This document shows, one piece after another, positions 44,650 to 56,085 of a stretch of DNA of 64,000 bases (its first letter is position 1; every line of letters begins with the position of its first letter). The DNA comes from Chondrus crispus (taxonomy: Eukaryota > Rhodophyta > Florideophyceae > Gigartinales > Gigartinaceae). Below the pieces are notes generated by a model that saw only the letters and a list, made by a program, of their open reading frames with translations, made no database searches and had not been told where the DNA came from. The translations under genes and the position numbers were made by a program. Location: contig NW_005179326.1 of the NCBI RefSeq assembly GCF_000350225.1, forward strand, positions 62,001 through 126,000, read 5' to 3'.

Positions 44650-45440
44650 TTTGCATGCGGCGACTACCGACCTTACTGGCGGTCGCCAGTAGTAAATTTC
44701 CAGCCCTTTTATACCCGACACCCGACACTTGAACGTGATACCCGACACTTAAACGTGTACACGTAGAGCTGCAAACGCATAATTCCCCACGGCTCCCCTT
44801 AGTGAAGATCCATGCCACCGACCCGTAGTCTTCAGATCCCGCCCCTCCTACTACAGCCCTACAGCCCTCTTCCGCGACGTGCCCCACTTCCCATTGTAGC
44901 CCTCTTCACCAACGTGCCCGGCTGCAAGCACCCGATGCTTCCTTAACGGGGGATCTTCCTCAATCGCATCGCTCTTTGCGCTGACAAAACGTCACTTGCG
45001 GACGGAAAAGTCGACCTAGTACTACCGCTCGGCAGACTCGTACGCGATGCCATAAAAGCGCTTGTTCTTAAATGTGAGGACATTGTAGACATTGTACAGG
45101 ACTCCCTCGTGGTAGATGTTATCAACTTCGGGCGCTAGTTCAGGGGAAGGCGGGGCCTCTGGTTCCATCGGAAGGATGCGGTTCCGGCGATCCTTCTCCT
45201 GGTAAATTTACCAGATGGAAAACGGTGGGGGTACAGAAAACGACGAAGACAAGCCAATAAGAATGCATGACGCGTGCAAATCATTTGTCATATTTTCAAA
45301 AATGATCTGCATGCATGACCGAAAAGTTTTGACGGCGTGAAGGGCAGCCGGTGTGTCCGCAGCGGTGGCACGTGCGCAGCTCGCGGCGCAGCTTTTCGAG
45401 GGGCGTCGTGGTGCATATAGTGGATATGTGGGAATGAAAT

Positions 45441-45782
45441 GTGGATGATGAAGAGGAGATGGCGGGGCTGGAAAAGGCGCTGAGTGAGCGGAAAGGGACG
45501 GGCTCCTTACATAGTGATGGAGGGCATCGAGCAACGCTAAGGTCGACGAAGAAAGCGTACAAGGAATTGCAACAGCGGCAGGAGCGACACGGAAAATTGA
45601 GGACGGTGCTGAAGGACATGGCCTCGGAGAAGGCTCTGCTGAGCAAGGGGCGTCGTGTGTTGGAAAGGGGCGTCGTGTGTTGGAAAGACGAGCGAATTCT
45701 ACGACAGGAGCGCCTGCCGTTTACCGTTGGCAACAAGAACGCAAGCGATAGTACGAGAACTAGCTCTTGTCATGTGGGATGA
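45441..45782 (+). pseudogene. UTP11-like C-terminal fragment (U3 snoRNP / SSU processome)
   Basis: The frame encodes a charged helical stretch, RSTKKAYKELQQRQERHGKL, then SEKALLSKGRR and WKDERILRQER. This pattern is close to the last 70 residues of UTP11, a small-subunit processome protein (QRxERxKKL, LMxKGRR, YKWxxERKR). The N-terminal two thirds of UTP11 is not visible upstream in any frame, and an in-frame TGA lies just before. A 19-bp tandem duplication (GGGCGTCGTGTGTTGGAAA) at about 45,648-45,686 falls within the end of the conserved part. So it is a fragment or a damaged gene; the identification is moderate. It lies tail to tail with the Omp85 gene, 50 bp apart. Confidence 0.5.
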
Positions 45783-45832
45783 TTCCGGGGATTTATACTT
45801 AATTCTTAACTGGCAAGATCGCACTGCTACCT

Positions 45833-47723
45833 TTACAGACTTCTATCGATCAACCCAAAATGGAGTCGCGATTTTCTCCCGTCCATCGTCCTTGTCCAGT
45901 TCATCGTGATTATGCCTCCAATGCGAACACCGACTCCGTAGCTCATCCCAATCGGTTCTCGTATCTGTTCATTAGAGACGGCAATATCCCCAAACAGAAC
46001 ACCCACTAACGCCGGCAAGCTGTCCAGCAAACTGGGTGAGATCACCTTTCCAGATCGATTCGCTGGGGCATCATTCACGTGTTTCGATACAGAGGTGTTG
46101 TCTTCACTCTCTGCATTAGCCCCCTTGTCGTTTTGGACGGCGGGGGTCTTTTCGCTGCCTCCCTTAGTGCCACTCGTCTTTTGTTGAGTGGCAGATTTAT
46201 CGATGTCCTTGCCGGCACTGGTGTCTCCGTCCCTTTCGTTTTCGCTCTCATCATCTTCTGGAACTGCCCCCGGGAGAGCACCGCGCGTCAACGGTACCCT
46301 AAGCTCAAGTCGCCCCGTCCCAAAACGACTTGTACCGTCCCAGCTCTCCATGGTCATAACCGCGCACATTCATGACACCCCCCAGCGATTTCTGTTCATG
46401 CCAGGGTAGATTATCCGACCCGATCCCCAAATTGAGACCTGCCGCAATAGAAGCGTATGGCCCCACCCCCACGTATTGTGCCAGCCGGACAACTGTGTTG
46501 CGAAACATCGTGCCGGCCTCATTAAATGTCTTGAGCTCTCCACGTTGAGCATATGCCCAGACCGAGGACAATCGATGGGGAAGCGCGTCATGTGTGCGAT
46601 ACTGCTTTGCAGGACGGTTTGAAAAATGGACGTATCTGGCGTGGCACGTTCTGACGGGTTCGCCTGGACGCTCTCCGCGACCGAGTTGAGCAACAGCAAC
46701 CAGTTGCCACTGCCCGGCCTGTACGCCAAGCTCCAGCATGGCGCCGTCGCAATCCTTCTCATACCTGAGCGGGGTCTCAATCCCGCGACGAGTAACTTCA
46801 TCATCGCCTGATGGTCTGCGTAGGCCGATGGAGCGGGTAGCCGGCACCCCCCTGGAAGAATTGGCATCGCGGAACGCACGAATCTTGTATGAGAAGGGGA
46901 TTCTGGCGCCAATGCGCATATCTTCAAAGGCGACACAGCCCGCGGCGCGGGGGGAGTCCAAACGCTTTTGCCACTCGATGCGGATGCGTTGGGCTTTTCC
47001 GCGAAAGTTGTTGTCTAGAAAGGAGACGTCCCCGTACATGCGCCCGTCGGAAGTGATGCCAGCGCCCGGTTCCACGCGGCAAGTCCGGCGTTCTTTGACG
47101 TTAAGCACAAGCTCGACGCGCTCGGCGGAAACGGATTTGACTTGAACGTCTGCAGACTCGAAAATACCGAGGGCCATAAGGGAAGCGACGCCCTCTGCGG
47201 TCCATCTAAAAATGTCGTCCCGCTTCATGCCGAGGACGCGGGTGATCAGGTCGACTCTTGTGACGACGGAGGCGCCCTCGACGGGTTTGCCGTTGCTGTC
47301 GACCGCGACAAGACGGATGGCGTGCAGGCGGGGCTCAATGGAGTAAAGGGCGAGCGTGCGGTTGAAAATCGAAGGGTAAGTGACGATGGAGAGGCGGGAG
47401 CACGGGTAGCCGTTTTCTGTAAACCAGTTATTGCAGACGTCGATGGCGGCGTCGACTTGCTTGCGGTTGACATTCTGTTTGGCGATGGGTGCAAACGCTG
47501 AGTCGATGACGGAGAAGGGTATTTTTTTGCGCTCAAGGACGTGGACGCGGCCCAGGAATGTGTTTCCATCGGGGTTTCTGAAGGGGTTGTAGATGGTGAA
47601 AGCGGGGGTGAGGGTGCAACGACGACGGATGGGGAGTGCGGGAGAGGGGCCTTGAGGGGAGGGGCTGGGAAATGTGCCCAGATGAAAGGGGGGCGGTGGA
47701 GGGGGAGGGAAGAGGAAGGCCAT
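45833..47723 (-). CDS. Omp85-family plastid outer-envelope protein (OEP80/Toc75-like)
   Basis: Start chosen at the ATG of MAFLFPPPPPPPFHLG (47,723). Phe close to the start and a Pro/Ser/Arg-rich leader fit a red-algal plastid transit peptide. POTRA-type repeats follow (RLVAVDSNGKPVEGASVV, then GIFESADVQVKSVSAERV), then the 16-strand barrel with GITSDGRMYGDVSFLDNNF, the signature loop NVRGYDHGE, and a proper C-terminus (SYGVGVRI, RLHFGLIDRSL). Such proteins insert or import proteins at the chloroplast outer membrane; whether this is OEP80 or Toc75 is undecided. An acidic, Ser/Thr/Lys-rich insertion of about 80 residues (DDESENERDGDT onward) sits before the last strands. The frame changes once at about 46,310-46,330, in a run of C, C and A tracts, directly after the signature loop. 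About 630 codons in all, close to family length. Confidence 0.87.
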
Positions 47724-49209
47724 TGTGAAATGGAGGGGCTGAGATGCGAATGAAAATGGGGAGGGAGAGCGGGGGACGACGCCTGTTGACGACACCTGTT
47801 GACGGCAACAATGAGGACGGTTGACGAGCTTGCGGATCAAAAATCCACCATTTGGGAAGGCCGCCACTGAGACGGGAGACGGGAGACGCGCCATTGATGT
47901 GTAAGGGCCGTTCCTAACGAAGAGTTCGCGGTGCCAGCACCCGAGCACCTGGACATTTGGCATGAATGTATTGGTTGAAAAATTATTGGAATTATACTGA
48001 GGGCCGTGTCGCCATGCTGGTCTTGTCCCGCCACATGGACATTTCAGCAGAGGTGTGTGGGAGCGTGTTACGCGTGCAGCACAGGCCCGCCCGTGCGCAA
48101 CGTGCGGTCTCATGTGAAATCCCACCCTCATTAAATTTGTCCAATTTTAACACCGGACGGCGGCGTCGGTGTGGGTAATCAAGCCAGCCTCGCCTGTCCA
48201 GCAATGCACATGTCCCCCGGTGAGCTGTAGCCACCCTCCTTTTTGGCCTAAAATTTCGGGAGGCGGCGGTGGCGGGGCGACAAGATGTACGTATGTGCTG
48301 TAAAGTTACAGTACCTTCGTGTCGTACAGGTTGGGAATCGGAAGGAAAGCCACCGCGCGGGAATGCGATTCACGACGCTAGTGAAGAGGGCAATTGATGT
48401 CGTGGAGCGCTAGAAAAATCATTCCATGGTTTTTGGATGAGAGATTGTTATATGAAGAGGTGGGTGAATATGCCAGGAAGAGCGGGTTGGCGTGTGATAT
48501 TGGGTGATGTCAAGGAGGTTGGTGGGATGGATGTTTTGTGAGGTGAAGGTCGGGTCCGGGGGTGAGGGAGGAGAGGAGGAGGTCGTGCTCGAGGGTCGGG
48601 GGTCGACATGTTGGTGATGGACAAGGTGTTGGAGGGGGATCAAGGGGAAGAGGGTTCAAGGAGGGGAAATGGAAGGGCGCGAGGAGTAGAGAGTTTCGGT
48701 TGTGGTAGATCAGATGATCAGGTGAAGTCTTCCATCCTCCACGGTATCGCTACAGTTACTGTCACCAATTCTATATAACCACCCCGTCCCACATGTACCC
48801 TGCCATCACTAAAATGTTCGGCCATCTCAATCGTGATCAAATCCGCCCAGATCACATCCACCTCACCCACCCCCAACTCACAGTAACTTCTCTCTCTCCC
48901 TTTCCTAACATAATATCTACCCTGTATCTGCCTACTCTACCTCTGAAACCTCAGACATGTCGGGGAAAGGTTTGATGTATTCAGTGTTGTATCTGATATC
49001 CGTGAAAATTGATACCTTTATTATTCATTGGAAGAACTCATTGCCACCTCCAAACTTCTCTATCAGATTAATTCCTAGATTATGATCCCACATTGTGAGT
49101 TCTTCTCGGACAGGGTAAGCCTTTGCAAGAGTACACTCTCCCACGACTCAAAATGTCAAGTATATCGCGTGAAATAAGTAGTCATGGATATACTGTAACA
49201 TGTGGCAAA
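47724..49209. other. Upstream region of the Omp85 gene and non-coding sequence
   Basis: The Omp85 frame stays open upstream to 48,131, but the extra residues look like untranslated leader. From 48,140 to 49,200 no coding sequence is supported. 48,420-48,700 is purine-rich. Part of the 3' end probably belongs to the DNA element that follows. Confidence 0.4.
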
Positions 49210-51456
49210 TCACCCCTCAGTCCTGTTTCTGCTGCTACCCTGAAGAAGGTGCTCGAAATTAAACTCATCATCATCATTGGAGTCATCTTCCCACAATTGA
49301 TCCTGAACCTGTTGCATATTTTCGACACTTTTACCCGCCTCTCTCGCATTCTCTCGCTCTGAGGTACCTGTTGGAAAAATTGTGCACAGTTTGTCGAATG
49401 CTGCCGGAGATATCCTTAGGATTTGTGCATCCAATACATCTTTCTGTTTCGAAAGACCTGGCAGGAAGTTTAAAATCCGCACACGAGCCATGTTGCTACC
49501 GTTTTCTTCGCTTTCCTCGTATTCATCATGGTTACTATGCTGTGGCTGGTCTGCTTCATCTTCCTCTGCTTCGCCCGGAAACAACAATGTACCGCCGCCA
49601 CTGATATTTTGTTCCTGTACCCCTTCATCATCCTCCATGGTACGCAAGGTAGACGGCAAAGCCAAATGACTCCTGCCGTTGATAACATCGTTGACAAACA
49701 AACGAAATAGCAATGCAGTTCGGAAAACTGTCCGTAGAGAGCCTGAATGACTGCAAAGAAAATCAGTCACGTCTTTGCCTTGGGTGTACGCTAGAAAGAA
49801 ATTTAGAGATACTACAGCAAGGTTAATTGTGCGGTGCATACGTTTGCGTTGGGCTGGCTGAAAGCCTCTCCTCTGTCCGCCATTTTTTAGTAAACCCTCA
49901 CCCACAAGAACATCGTACTCCAGTAGAACATGTAATTCCAATCGAGAATCACTCATTTCCCGCAGAAGGCATTTGTTTAATGCCACCGCGTTTGGAATGT
50001 CAGACGTAACTGCAGATGTAATTTGATCCCCGATGTTGAAATAGTGATCTGGATACTTAAACGATAACTTCGGGGGCTGAAAGCCTTCCGGTATGCCTCG
50101 TCGCGACTCTCACGGAATCAGCATGAACCCAAGATCTTCAAAAAAGCGCTTCTTGGCTGCAACTCGGGACTCCCTAAAAAAGTCGGTCACCATTGCGTAC
50201 ACACTTTGAGCGATGTAGATGGCCTCTCGTCCCTTCACGGTTTCCACGATGGGTTTGGGGGGCTTCTCCTTCGTTTCTACCAGTTTTCTTGTTATCTTCA
50301 GTATATCTTTTCCGACATATCCAGTCTCTAGCCAGTGAGGCATTTCACGCTGAGGATGGCGGTGTTCATGACTAACATTGTCTCTGTCATCGTTTCTCCC
50401 GCTGTATGAAACGTCAATCCTGCGCCTTCTAGCACTCTCGAACAGCTTCTTTACGTACCTGAACTTGAAATCACAATGCACTAGCGCCAATCCACATGCA
50501 AACGCCTTTTTCGTTGCTGTTTTGTTGTGGCCGTACAAGAACGCAGCCATAGCCAGGTGTGTGTGAGCTAGTTTAATGCCAAGGGACCAAGTATACTCCA
50601 TGAAGTGACATACGCAACCTGTAAGAGTTTCTGACAGCAGAGAAGAGCCAAACACGAACTCTACTTGCGCTCCCAAGGAAGCATTCTCCTGTTCCACGAG
50701 GTCTTTGAAAGCCCATTTCGAGGTGAAGTTGGAGCTTCTCTTCGATTTCTTCCGCAAACCAGAACTTGAACCTGCCTTCATTCCTAACATGCCATCTGTA
50801 ACGAGGTTTTTGACAGAATAAACTTCTTGTCGTAGATTTTTGATCGCACTTTCGACTGTATTAAACTTGGTTAAAAGAGTTCTCTGAAGGTTCTCCAAAA
50901 ATATCCTAAAAGACGGGTCGGATTTAAGTTGAGCGATTTCGGACGTTCCGAGAACCCTTCGACGGTCAAGCACTGCATTGCGATTCGAATGCCCACCAGG
51001 GGTTTCGTTCTCTCGTTCACTCATTTGCGGGAGTTGCCTGCCATTCCTATGTATAGCTTGAAAATCACGGATCGGAGCTGTTGAATTGCCAAGGACACCT
51101 CCATCTCGAAGGGGAAGGTTGTCTCGGTTCGAGTGCACGGGAGTTCGTGGATTAGGAAGAAAAATTTCGGGATCCTGCTCTAGTCTTGGCCGTGGTTCCT
51201 CACCTTCTCTTGTCATGGGGGGCTGTGTTTCCATATCAGATGTGTTAGGGACATTTTGAAGCTCCATGGGAGTTGGACGTTTCCGTCTCTCCGCATGGCC
51301 CCCATGGATGGGAGGTGAGTCACTTCTGGGAAATATCGACAGTGCATCGCTCCCCGTTACCTTTCTTCTCACTCTTCTCTGGTAGCTTGGGCCGACACCG
51401 GTAGAACGCTTCTGCCTTGCCTTGTTTGTGCGGCCACCTCCACCCTTACCCGTCAT
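49210..51456 (-). CDS. Large accessory protein of the second DNA element, one in-frame TGA
   Basis: Start chosen at the Met of MTGKGGGGRTNKARQKR. The frame runs 748 codons to 49,210, interrupted only by a TGA at 50,110-50,112; the codons after it (RRGIPEGFQPPKLSF) continue in the same frame with protein-like composition. N-terminus: basic and disordered (RRVRRKVTGSD). Middle: LQRTLLTKFNTVESAIKNLRQE, a probable coiled coil, then a globular part (VEFVFGSSLLSETLTG, AHTHLAMAAFLYGHNK). C-terminus: acidic (EAEEDEADQPQ, EEYEESEENG-like). No known family recognised. By position opposite a TNP2-like transposase it may be the DNA-binding partner (TnpA-like role), an inference. The single TGA could be a nonsense mutation, an error, or read-through. 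Confidence 0.55.
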
Positions 51457-51928
51457 TTTGAAAATCAATGCTCTGGACTGCTTTGCTCTTGATCATGAAG
51501 TAATGATTTAGACCAATATGAAACTGGAGGGGCTCTTGATGAACGCGAGCAGCGTGATGATTGACGGGCAGGGCGACGTTTGTGTCGGGGATGGAGAAGA
51601 AGCGGAGGCGGAAGAGCGGTAAAAATGGACCTTAAAGTACTTTACACCATTCCTCCCCACTTGCGGCGCGCGACAAGAGCCATGGAGCCCACTTTTTAAT
51701 GCTAAACATTGCTGTAGACTTCTCAGATTCAAATTTCGTTTCCATTTCCCGCGAAAAAGTCTTTGTATCTGTCGGTATGTCGTCCCGTTCTTATGTGGCT
51801 ACCATACCATCCCACCATACAATGGCATATGTTTTTTATCGTCGTCCGTTCCGACTTTCTTCCTCTTGCACCTCTCCCGTTTCCACTTTCTCCCTCTTCC
51901 AGACACTGTTGTGCACATATTCGTTGAT
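51457..51928. promoter_or_regulatory. Divergent promoter region of the second DNA element
   Basis: About 470 bp separates the starts of the two divergent genes. The right half is pyrimidine-rich on the plus strand (CTTCCTCTTGCACCTCTCCC) just ahead of the transposase ATG. No TATA box stands out. Confidence 0.4.
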
Positions 51929-54900
51929 ATGCAGAGTCATTCGGGTAACAAGTCATCACAACGAAAAAGACCTCGGCCAAGGAGGGACGTTAAGCGAGCT
52001 AAGGAGCGGTTTAGCTGCATTGAAAGATTGCCGCGCTACACAGATCCAAACAAAGTTGCAAGTCCAGCCGGTTTCCTACATTCTATTGAAAAGAACAAAT
52101 CTGGAGCTGAAACTCAATCTTTTGACGATTTAGTGAAAAGAAGGCTCTCCTTCGATTCAGATCAAGACGATCCCAATGCGTTAACGGAAAATCCACTCGT
52201 TGAAACAGAGGGCACCACTCAGGATAAGGAAAGGGACGAGCATTTGGCATCCATCTCTAATACAAGTGAAGATGCTTTTATCGATGGCGCATTGCCTCCT
52301 TCCCCTACTTCAGATGTGAGCGCTTCTTATGAGGACATACCTTTGGACCGGAGATGCGTATCAACGTGGCAGCAATTGTTGTCATTGTTAGCCGTCAGTG
52401 GTACGAACAGGTTCACGATTGATCAATTCGAATACTTCCGGGACACAGTTAACTGGTTACTTGGAAGATATGCGCCCCACGAAAAGCCTTTGCCTTCATA
52501 CTCATCGATCCAGCGCAATCTTTTGCCTTACTTGCGCGAGAAAAGCTTTCCTGCTTCTCGGAGATGTGTATTTCCCGTCGACTTGAAAAAAGCCGGTGCC
52601 AGGCAATCGACTTCCCCAGTATCGCGTTCCGATTTATCGGTGGATCCTCATCCAACTGCGGCTGTAGCTGAGGCCGAAGTTATTCTACCAAGCTCTTGGG
52701 CGCGGCGGGATGTATCATTCAGACCCACGTGGATGCTCTTGGAACAGGGATGCTTGGCTGAAGCCAAAGGTGGTGTTCTCGATCCGGTTTTCACGACGGC
52801 TAACAGAATTCCGATGGTTTCAAGAAGGAATTCAGTCTTGTGTCAGCCCAACTCTAGTGCATTCTCGAAACAACACGGAGACTTTTCCCGTTCCTCTTTT
52901 TACAAGGTTGGAACATCTGTGAACATTGCAATGTCAAGTACGCCCGGGCAACGAGACGGGTCTACAGACAGCGGCAGATATTCTTATCATTCCGTCAGCG
53001 GACTCTCTTTCACAAGGGGAGAAAGATCCCACTACCTTCTGCACGCTAACATAGGGAAAACTGTACTGGTGAGCTCCAAGTTCAGACTGAACGCCGATTC
53101 GGACATTGGCCACTTCTGGGGCCCTGGAGGTGAGGAATTCATGAAGGAGGGCGATCTTTGCACTCAGCTGTATTTGTCCATATCAGATCACGTGTGCTTT
53201 CTTGCACACAGACTTTGCAGCAATACTGGAACAACATGGCCCATTGAAATTGTTTGGATTCCAACTACCAACAGCGACAGAGAAGGACGTAAATTCCAGT
53301 GGTGCAGAGCATTCAAACAGATGGTATCTGACGTTGTATTAAATGCAAAGCAACAGAGTGGCCCATATTGTAACTCATCGCATGAAGACGTACTTGATAT
53401 AGGCACAATAGGAGTTAGAAATTATGTCGATGAATTTCAATGCCCATGTGACAAGTCTACTGGTACGCTGCTGGATGGTAGTCGTTTCTTTGTGTACAGA
53501 ATACTACTGTACTCGGACGGGTTCTCTCAATACAAGGAGAAACAAGGTTCTGCCGGAGGAATATACATGCTTCCCCTCAACTTACTACCAAGGCATCGCA
53601 CTGGCCGCAAGTCGGTCAGGTTGCTCGGACTCACTCCCCCGGGAGTAGAATCCAGTGAAGTTTTGCGCATCATATCAGAAGATCTCGAGACTGCAGCAAC
53701 CGACGGTATTAAAACTGTTGATGGAGCTGGGCTTGCAATCACCGTTTTCATCCAAGTCGTGGCATATGTTGCTGATTTTCTCGAAATTGCCCATGTTTCA
53801 GACTTGCTCGGCCACAATGCTGATGCAGCCTGTCATCTTTGTTCTTTTAGAGTTCAGAAACTTGATCCAGCACAGTCTCGTCATGGCTTTACCACCGACG
53901 AGCACAGCGCAGATTCTTGCAGCTTTCGTTCAGGTCCACGAACAGATGCCATTCGTGGGGCGAACATAAATGAGAGGGAATTTTCTTCGCTATTACATCA
54001 CCTTGGTATGGAGCAAGAATCATCCCGCAAGGTTTCTGGTAGTCCTTTGCTGTTGCTATATCAGAAACTGACGCGTGCACAGTCCAGCGGTAAAATACCG
54101 ATCGCAAGTTGCGGCCATCCAATCTTTAATGCCATGTTCGACCCTTACCGTTCCGTTTTGGTGGCACTTGACCATTTGCTGTCTGGTAACGCTATCAATA
54201 TTTTAACAACTTGCTTCATGCTACTTCATGATGAAAAAGCTGTTCGACACGTTGAATCACGGGTTTGCGAGGCGCTCCGAGCAAACAATCTTGTGATTCA
54301 AAACAAATTGTTTGATTTCAAGGGTAAGAAGCTCTTTTCCACCTCGATCAGCGGCGTGTTCTGCACACTTGTCCTTGCTGACAAAGTTTTTCAGGACTTT
54401 TGCGGTGAAAACATGGATTGTGGAGCAGGGCGGAATGATGAACAATCAAGTGCGCTTCTACATGCTGTAAAATGCCTACAACTTTATTCAGCCCTAGTAA
54501 CAAAAACGTATTGGTATCCAAGCCTTCTTATCGACGGGAAAGAGGCGGTGAGGCTGTTCAACTCGGATCGTGGTCGGGCGAGTACCGTTGAGCTACAGGA
54601 CATGTCTCGTCAGTACGTTTCCTTGTGCGATAAGCTTTGTGGTCAGTCTGAACTAGCAAAGAAGAACATAGACAAACCAAACTTGCACAGGCTAATCGAG
54701 TTGTATACTCACTCAGTCGCGGCGATGGGTCATGTGCGCCATTTTGGTGAACTCGTCTTTGAGTTTGCCCATCAGCCATTAAAGCGAGGCATTTCCCGTT
54801 CTAACAGAAGAAATCCCCATTTACAAGCAGTACAGCATGCACTTTCTGACGACTGGCAAGACCGTCTTGCGGCACTAACAGAAAAGATAGTGGAGAACCC

Positions 54901-55723
54901 CTTGTCACAGGAACATAAAAACGACTTCGGTACATTCTTGACCGGTCAGAAAAGTACTCCATCGGAACATCTAGACACTACCTCATTCGAAAGCCAGCTG
55001 ACAGAGGACTTACTAATCAAGCCGTTGTTGCGTAAGCTGGTAGGAAAAACATCGCCCGGTCCGCGTGGTGATGGGTCACATTCTAAGTGGGTTCTGAACG
55101 GTACAGAAAAGACATCGACGTCGCATACAGGTATGATGAAGTTGCTCACTCAGTCAGTTATTCTCCAATTCGATGGCGAGCGCAAAGTAACGTTCTTCAA
55201 GAAGGCGCGCCGGTTTAAACAAAACATATTTAGGTCGAGCACATCCGGGCATTCATATCCTCACGATTGTATTCGTGTAGGAAACGCCATTCAATCGCTT
55301 GTGCGTCATGACATGACAGGAGACCTACTCGAGGAGCAGCCGAGTCTTCTTGAAATGGAGGGCAGTCCGGACAATTACATACTTGTTGTTTTTGCTGTCG
55401 AGGCATTTGTATCTTGGAAGGACCACCAGTCTGGTGCTGGAGAATATTGTATCGAGAGTTCTCCATTCGTTTTTGTGCGAAAATGCACATTACATGAGGA
55501 TAGAACCCTACACGTTCCCCCCGGTACACCATTAACCTTACTAAGACTGACTGGAAATGTGAGAAGGGTTGGGCTGATACATGCGTGTTCTATGTCTTCA
55601 CCAGAGACCCACTGTCACTTCAGTGAAAATGTCGGCGTGATAACGCACGCAGCTGGACTTCTTTCAGGCGAAAGGTTCTATTATCTTACAAAGCGGCAAG
55701 GATACCCTCCACGAATGGGGTAA
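51929..55723 (+). CDS. TNP2-like (CACTA group) transposase, uninterrupted
   Basis: Start chosen at MQSHSGNKSSQRKRPRPRR, which follows the divergent promoter; the frame is open 21 codons further up. The protein has 1,264 codons: a basic N-terminus, an acidic linker, a conserved region with WPIEIVWIPTTNSDREG, then FFVYRILLYSDGFSQY (first catalytic Asp of the YxDdF type), YMLPLNLLPRHRTGRKSV, and VAYVADFLEIAHVSDLLGH with the second Asp and a CHLC finger, as in Transposase_21/TNP2 and Plavaka proteins. Later, NLHRLIELYTHSVAAMGHVRHF and FEFAHQPLKRGISR match the conserved C-terminal His/Glu region. A beta-rich tail (residues about 1,150-1,264) may be BAH-like. There are no internal stops in 3.8 kb, so this gene is probably recent or still under selection. 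It cuts and moves the element. Confidence 0.78.
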   Translation: MQSHSGNKSSQRKRPRPRRDVKRAKERFSCIERLPRYTDPNKVASPAGFLHSIEKNKSGAETQSFDDLVKRRLSFDSDQDDPNALTENPLVETEGTTQDKERDEHLASISNTSEDAFIDGALPPSPTSDVSASYEDIPLDRRCVSTWQQLLSLLAVSGTNRFTIDQFEYFRDTVNWLLGRYAPHEKPLPSYSSIQRNLLPYLREKSFPASRRCVFPVDLKKAGARQSTSPVSRSDLSVDPHPTAAVAEAEVILPSSWARRDVSFRPTWMLLEQGCLAEAKGGVLDPVFTTANRIPMVSRRNSVLCQPNSSAFSKQHGDFSRSSFYKVGTSVNIAMSSTPGQRDGSTDSGRYSYHSVSGLSFTRGERSHYLLHANIGKTVLVSSKFRLNADSDIGHFWGPGGEEFMKEGDLCTQLYLSISDHVCFLAHRLCSNTGTTWPIEIVWIPTTNSDREGRKFQWCRAFKQMVSDVVLNAKQQSGPYCNSSHEDVLDIGTIGVRNYVDEFQCPCDKSTGTLLDGSRFFVYRILLYSDGFSQYKEKQGSAGGIYMLPLNLLPRHRTGRKSVRLLGLTPPGVESSEVLRIISEDLETAATDGIKTVDGAGLAITVFIQVVAYVADFLEIAHVSDLLGHNADAACHLCSFRVQKLDPAQSRHGFTTDEHSADSCSFRSGPRTDAIRGANINEREFSSLLHHLGMEQESSRKVSGSPLLLLYQKLTRAQSSGKIPIASCGHPIFNAMFDPYRSVLVALDHLLSGNAINILTTCFMLLHDEKAVRHVESRVCEALRANNLVIQNKLFDFKGKKLFSTSISGVFCTLVLADKVFQDFCGENMDCGAGRNDEQSSALLHAVKCLQLYSALVTKTYWYPSLLIDGKEAVRLFNSDRGRASTVELQDMSRQYVSLCDKLCGQSELAKKNIDKPNLHRLIELYTHSVAAMGHVRHFGELVFEFAHQPLKRGISRSNRRNPHLQAVQHALSDDWQDRLAALTEKIVENPLSQEHKNDFGTFLTGQKSTPSEHLDTTSFESQLTEDLLIKPLLRKLVGKTSPGPRGDGSHSKWVLNGTEKTSTSHTGMMKLLTQSVILQFDGERKVTFFKKARRFKQNIFRSSTSGHSYPHDCIRVGNAIQSLVRHDMTGDLLEEQPSLLEMEGSPDNYILVVFAVEAFVSWKDHQSGAGEYCIESSPFVFVRKCTLHEDRTLHVPPGTPLTLLRLTGNVRRVGLIHACSMSSPETHCHFSENVGVITHAAGLLSGERFYYLTKRQGYPPRMG

Positions 55724-56085
55724 ATTATGCATATCTCACAGCCGATAGAATTGTGGGAAACGGCCAGCCCGCTATAGAGAGAGTTAGCCATTTGTGTACG
55801 TTGATAAGTAAGTAAAGTAATGTGACCATGCCATTCATGTTTTTGGTTGCCATCAAAGGCGCCCTTCGTCCGTACGGAGGGGCGGTTGGGGGTGTTGTTT
55901 GGATGTGAAGGGGTGGCGCGGGGCCTGAGGGCAGACATTTGTGGGTGAGGAAAAGATGTGTGTTTGGATTGATGAGAGCAGGATAGCGGAGGGCAGTCAG
56001 ATTCGACACAAAGAGATGAGGTGAGCGTTTGCGACGTGCCTGGCTGGCCATTGACGTTTTTGCATTGGCATAACTTCAATCCTTT

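Larger units (their letters stand above)
41933..45440. other. Long stretch without a recognisable gene
   Basis: AT-rich at 42,850-43,180. At 43,340-44,150 three overlapping minus-strand frames are Pro/Arg/Ser low-complexity sequence in GC-rich DNA and appear spurious. A 46-bp tandem duplication and a 102-nt hairpin (separate entries) are the only structured features seen. Confidence 0.4.

Noticed and set aside
46370-46936. 188-codon minus-strand ORF inside the Omp85 gene
   Set aside because: It is an out-of-frame shadow of the beta-barrel region.
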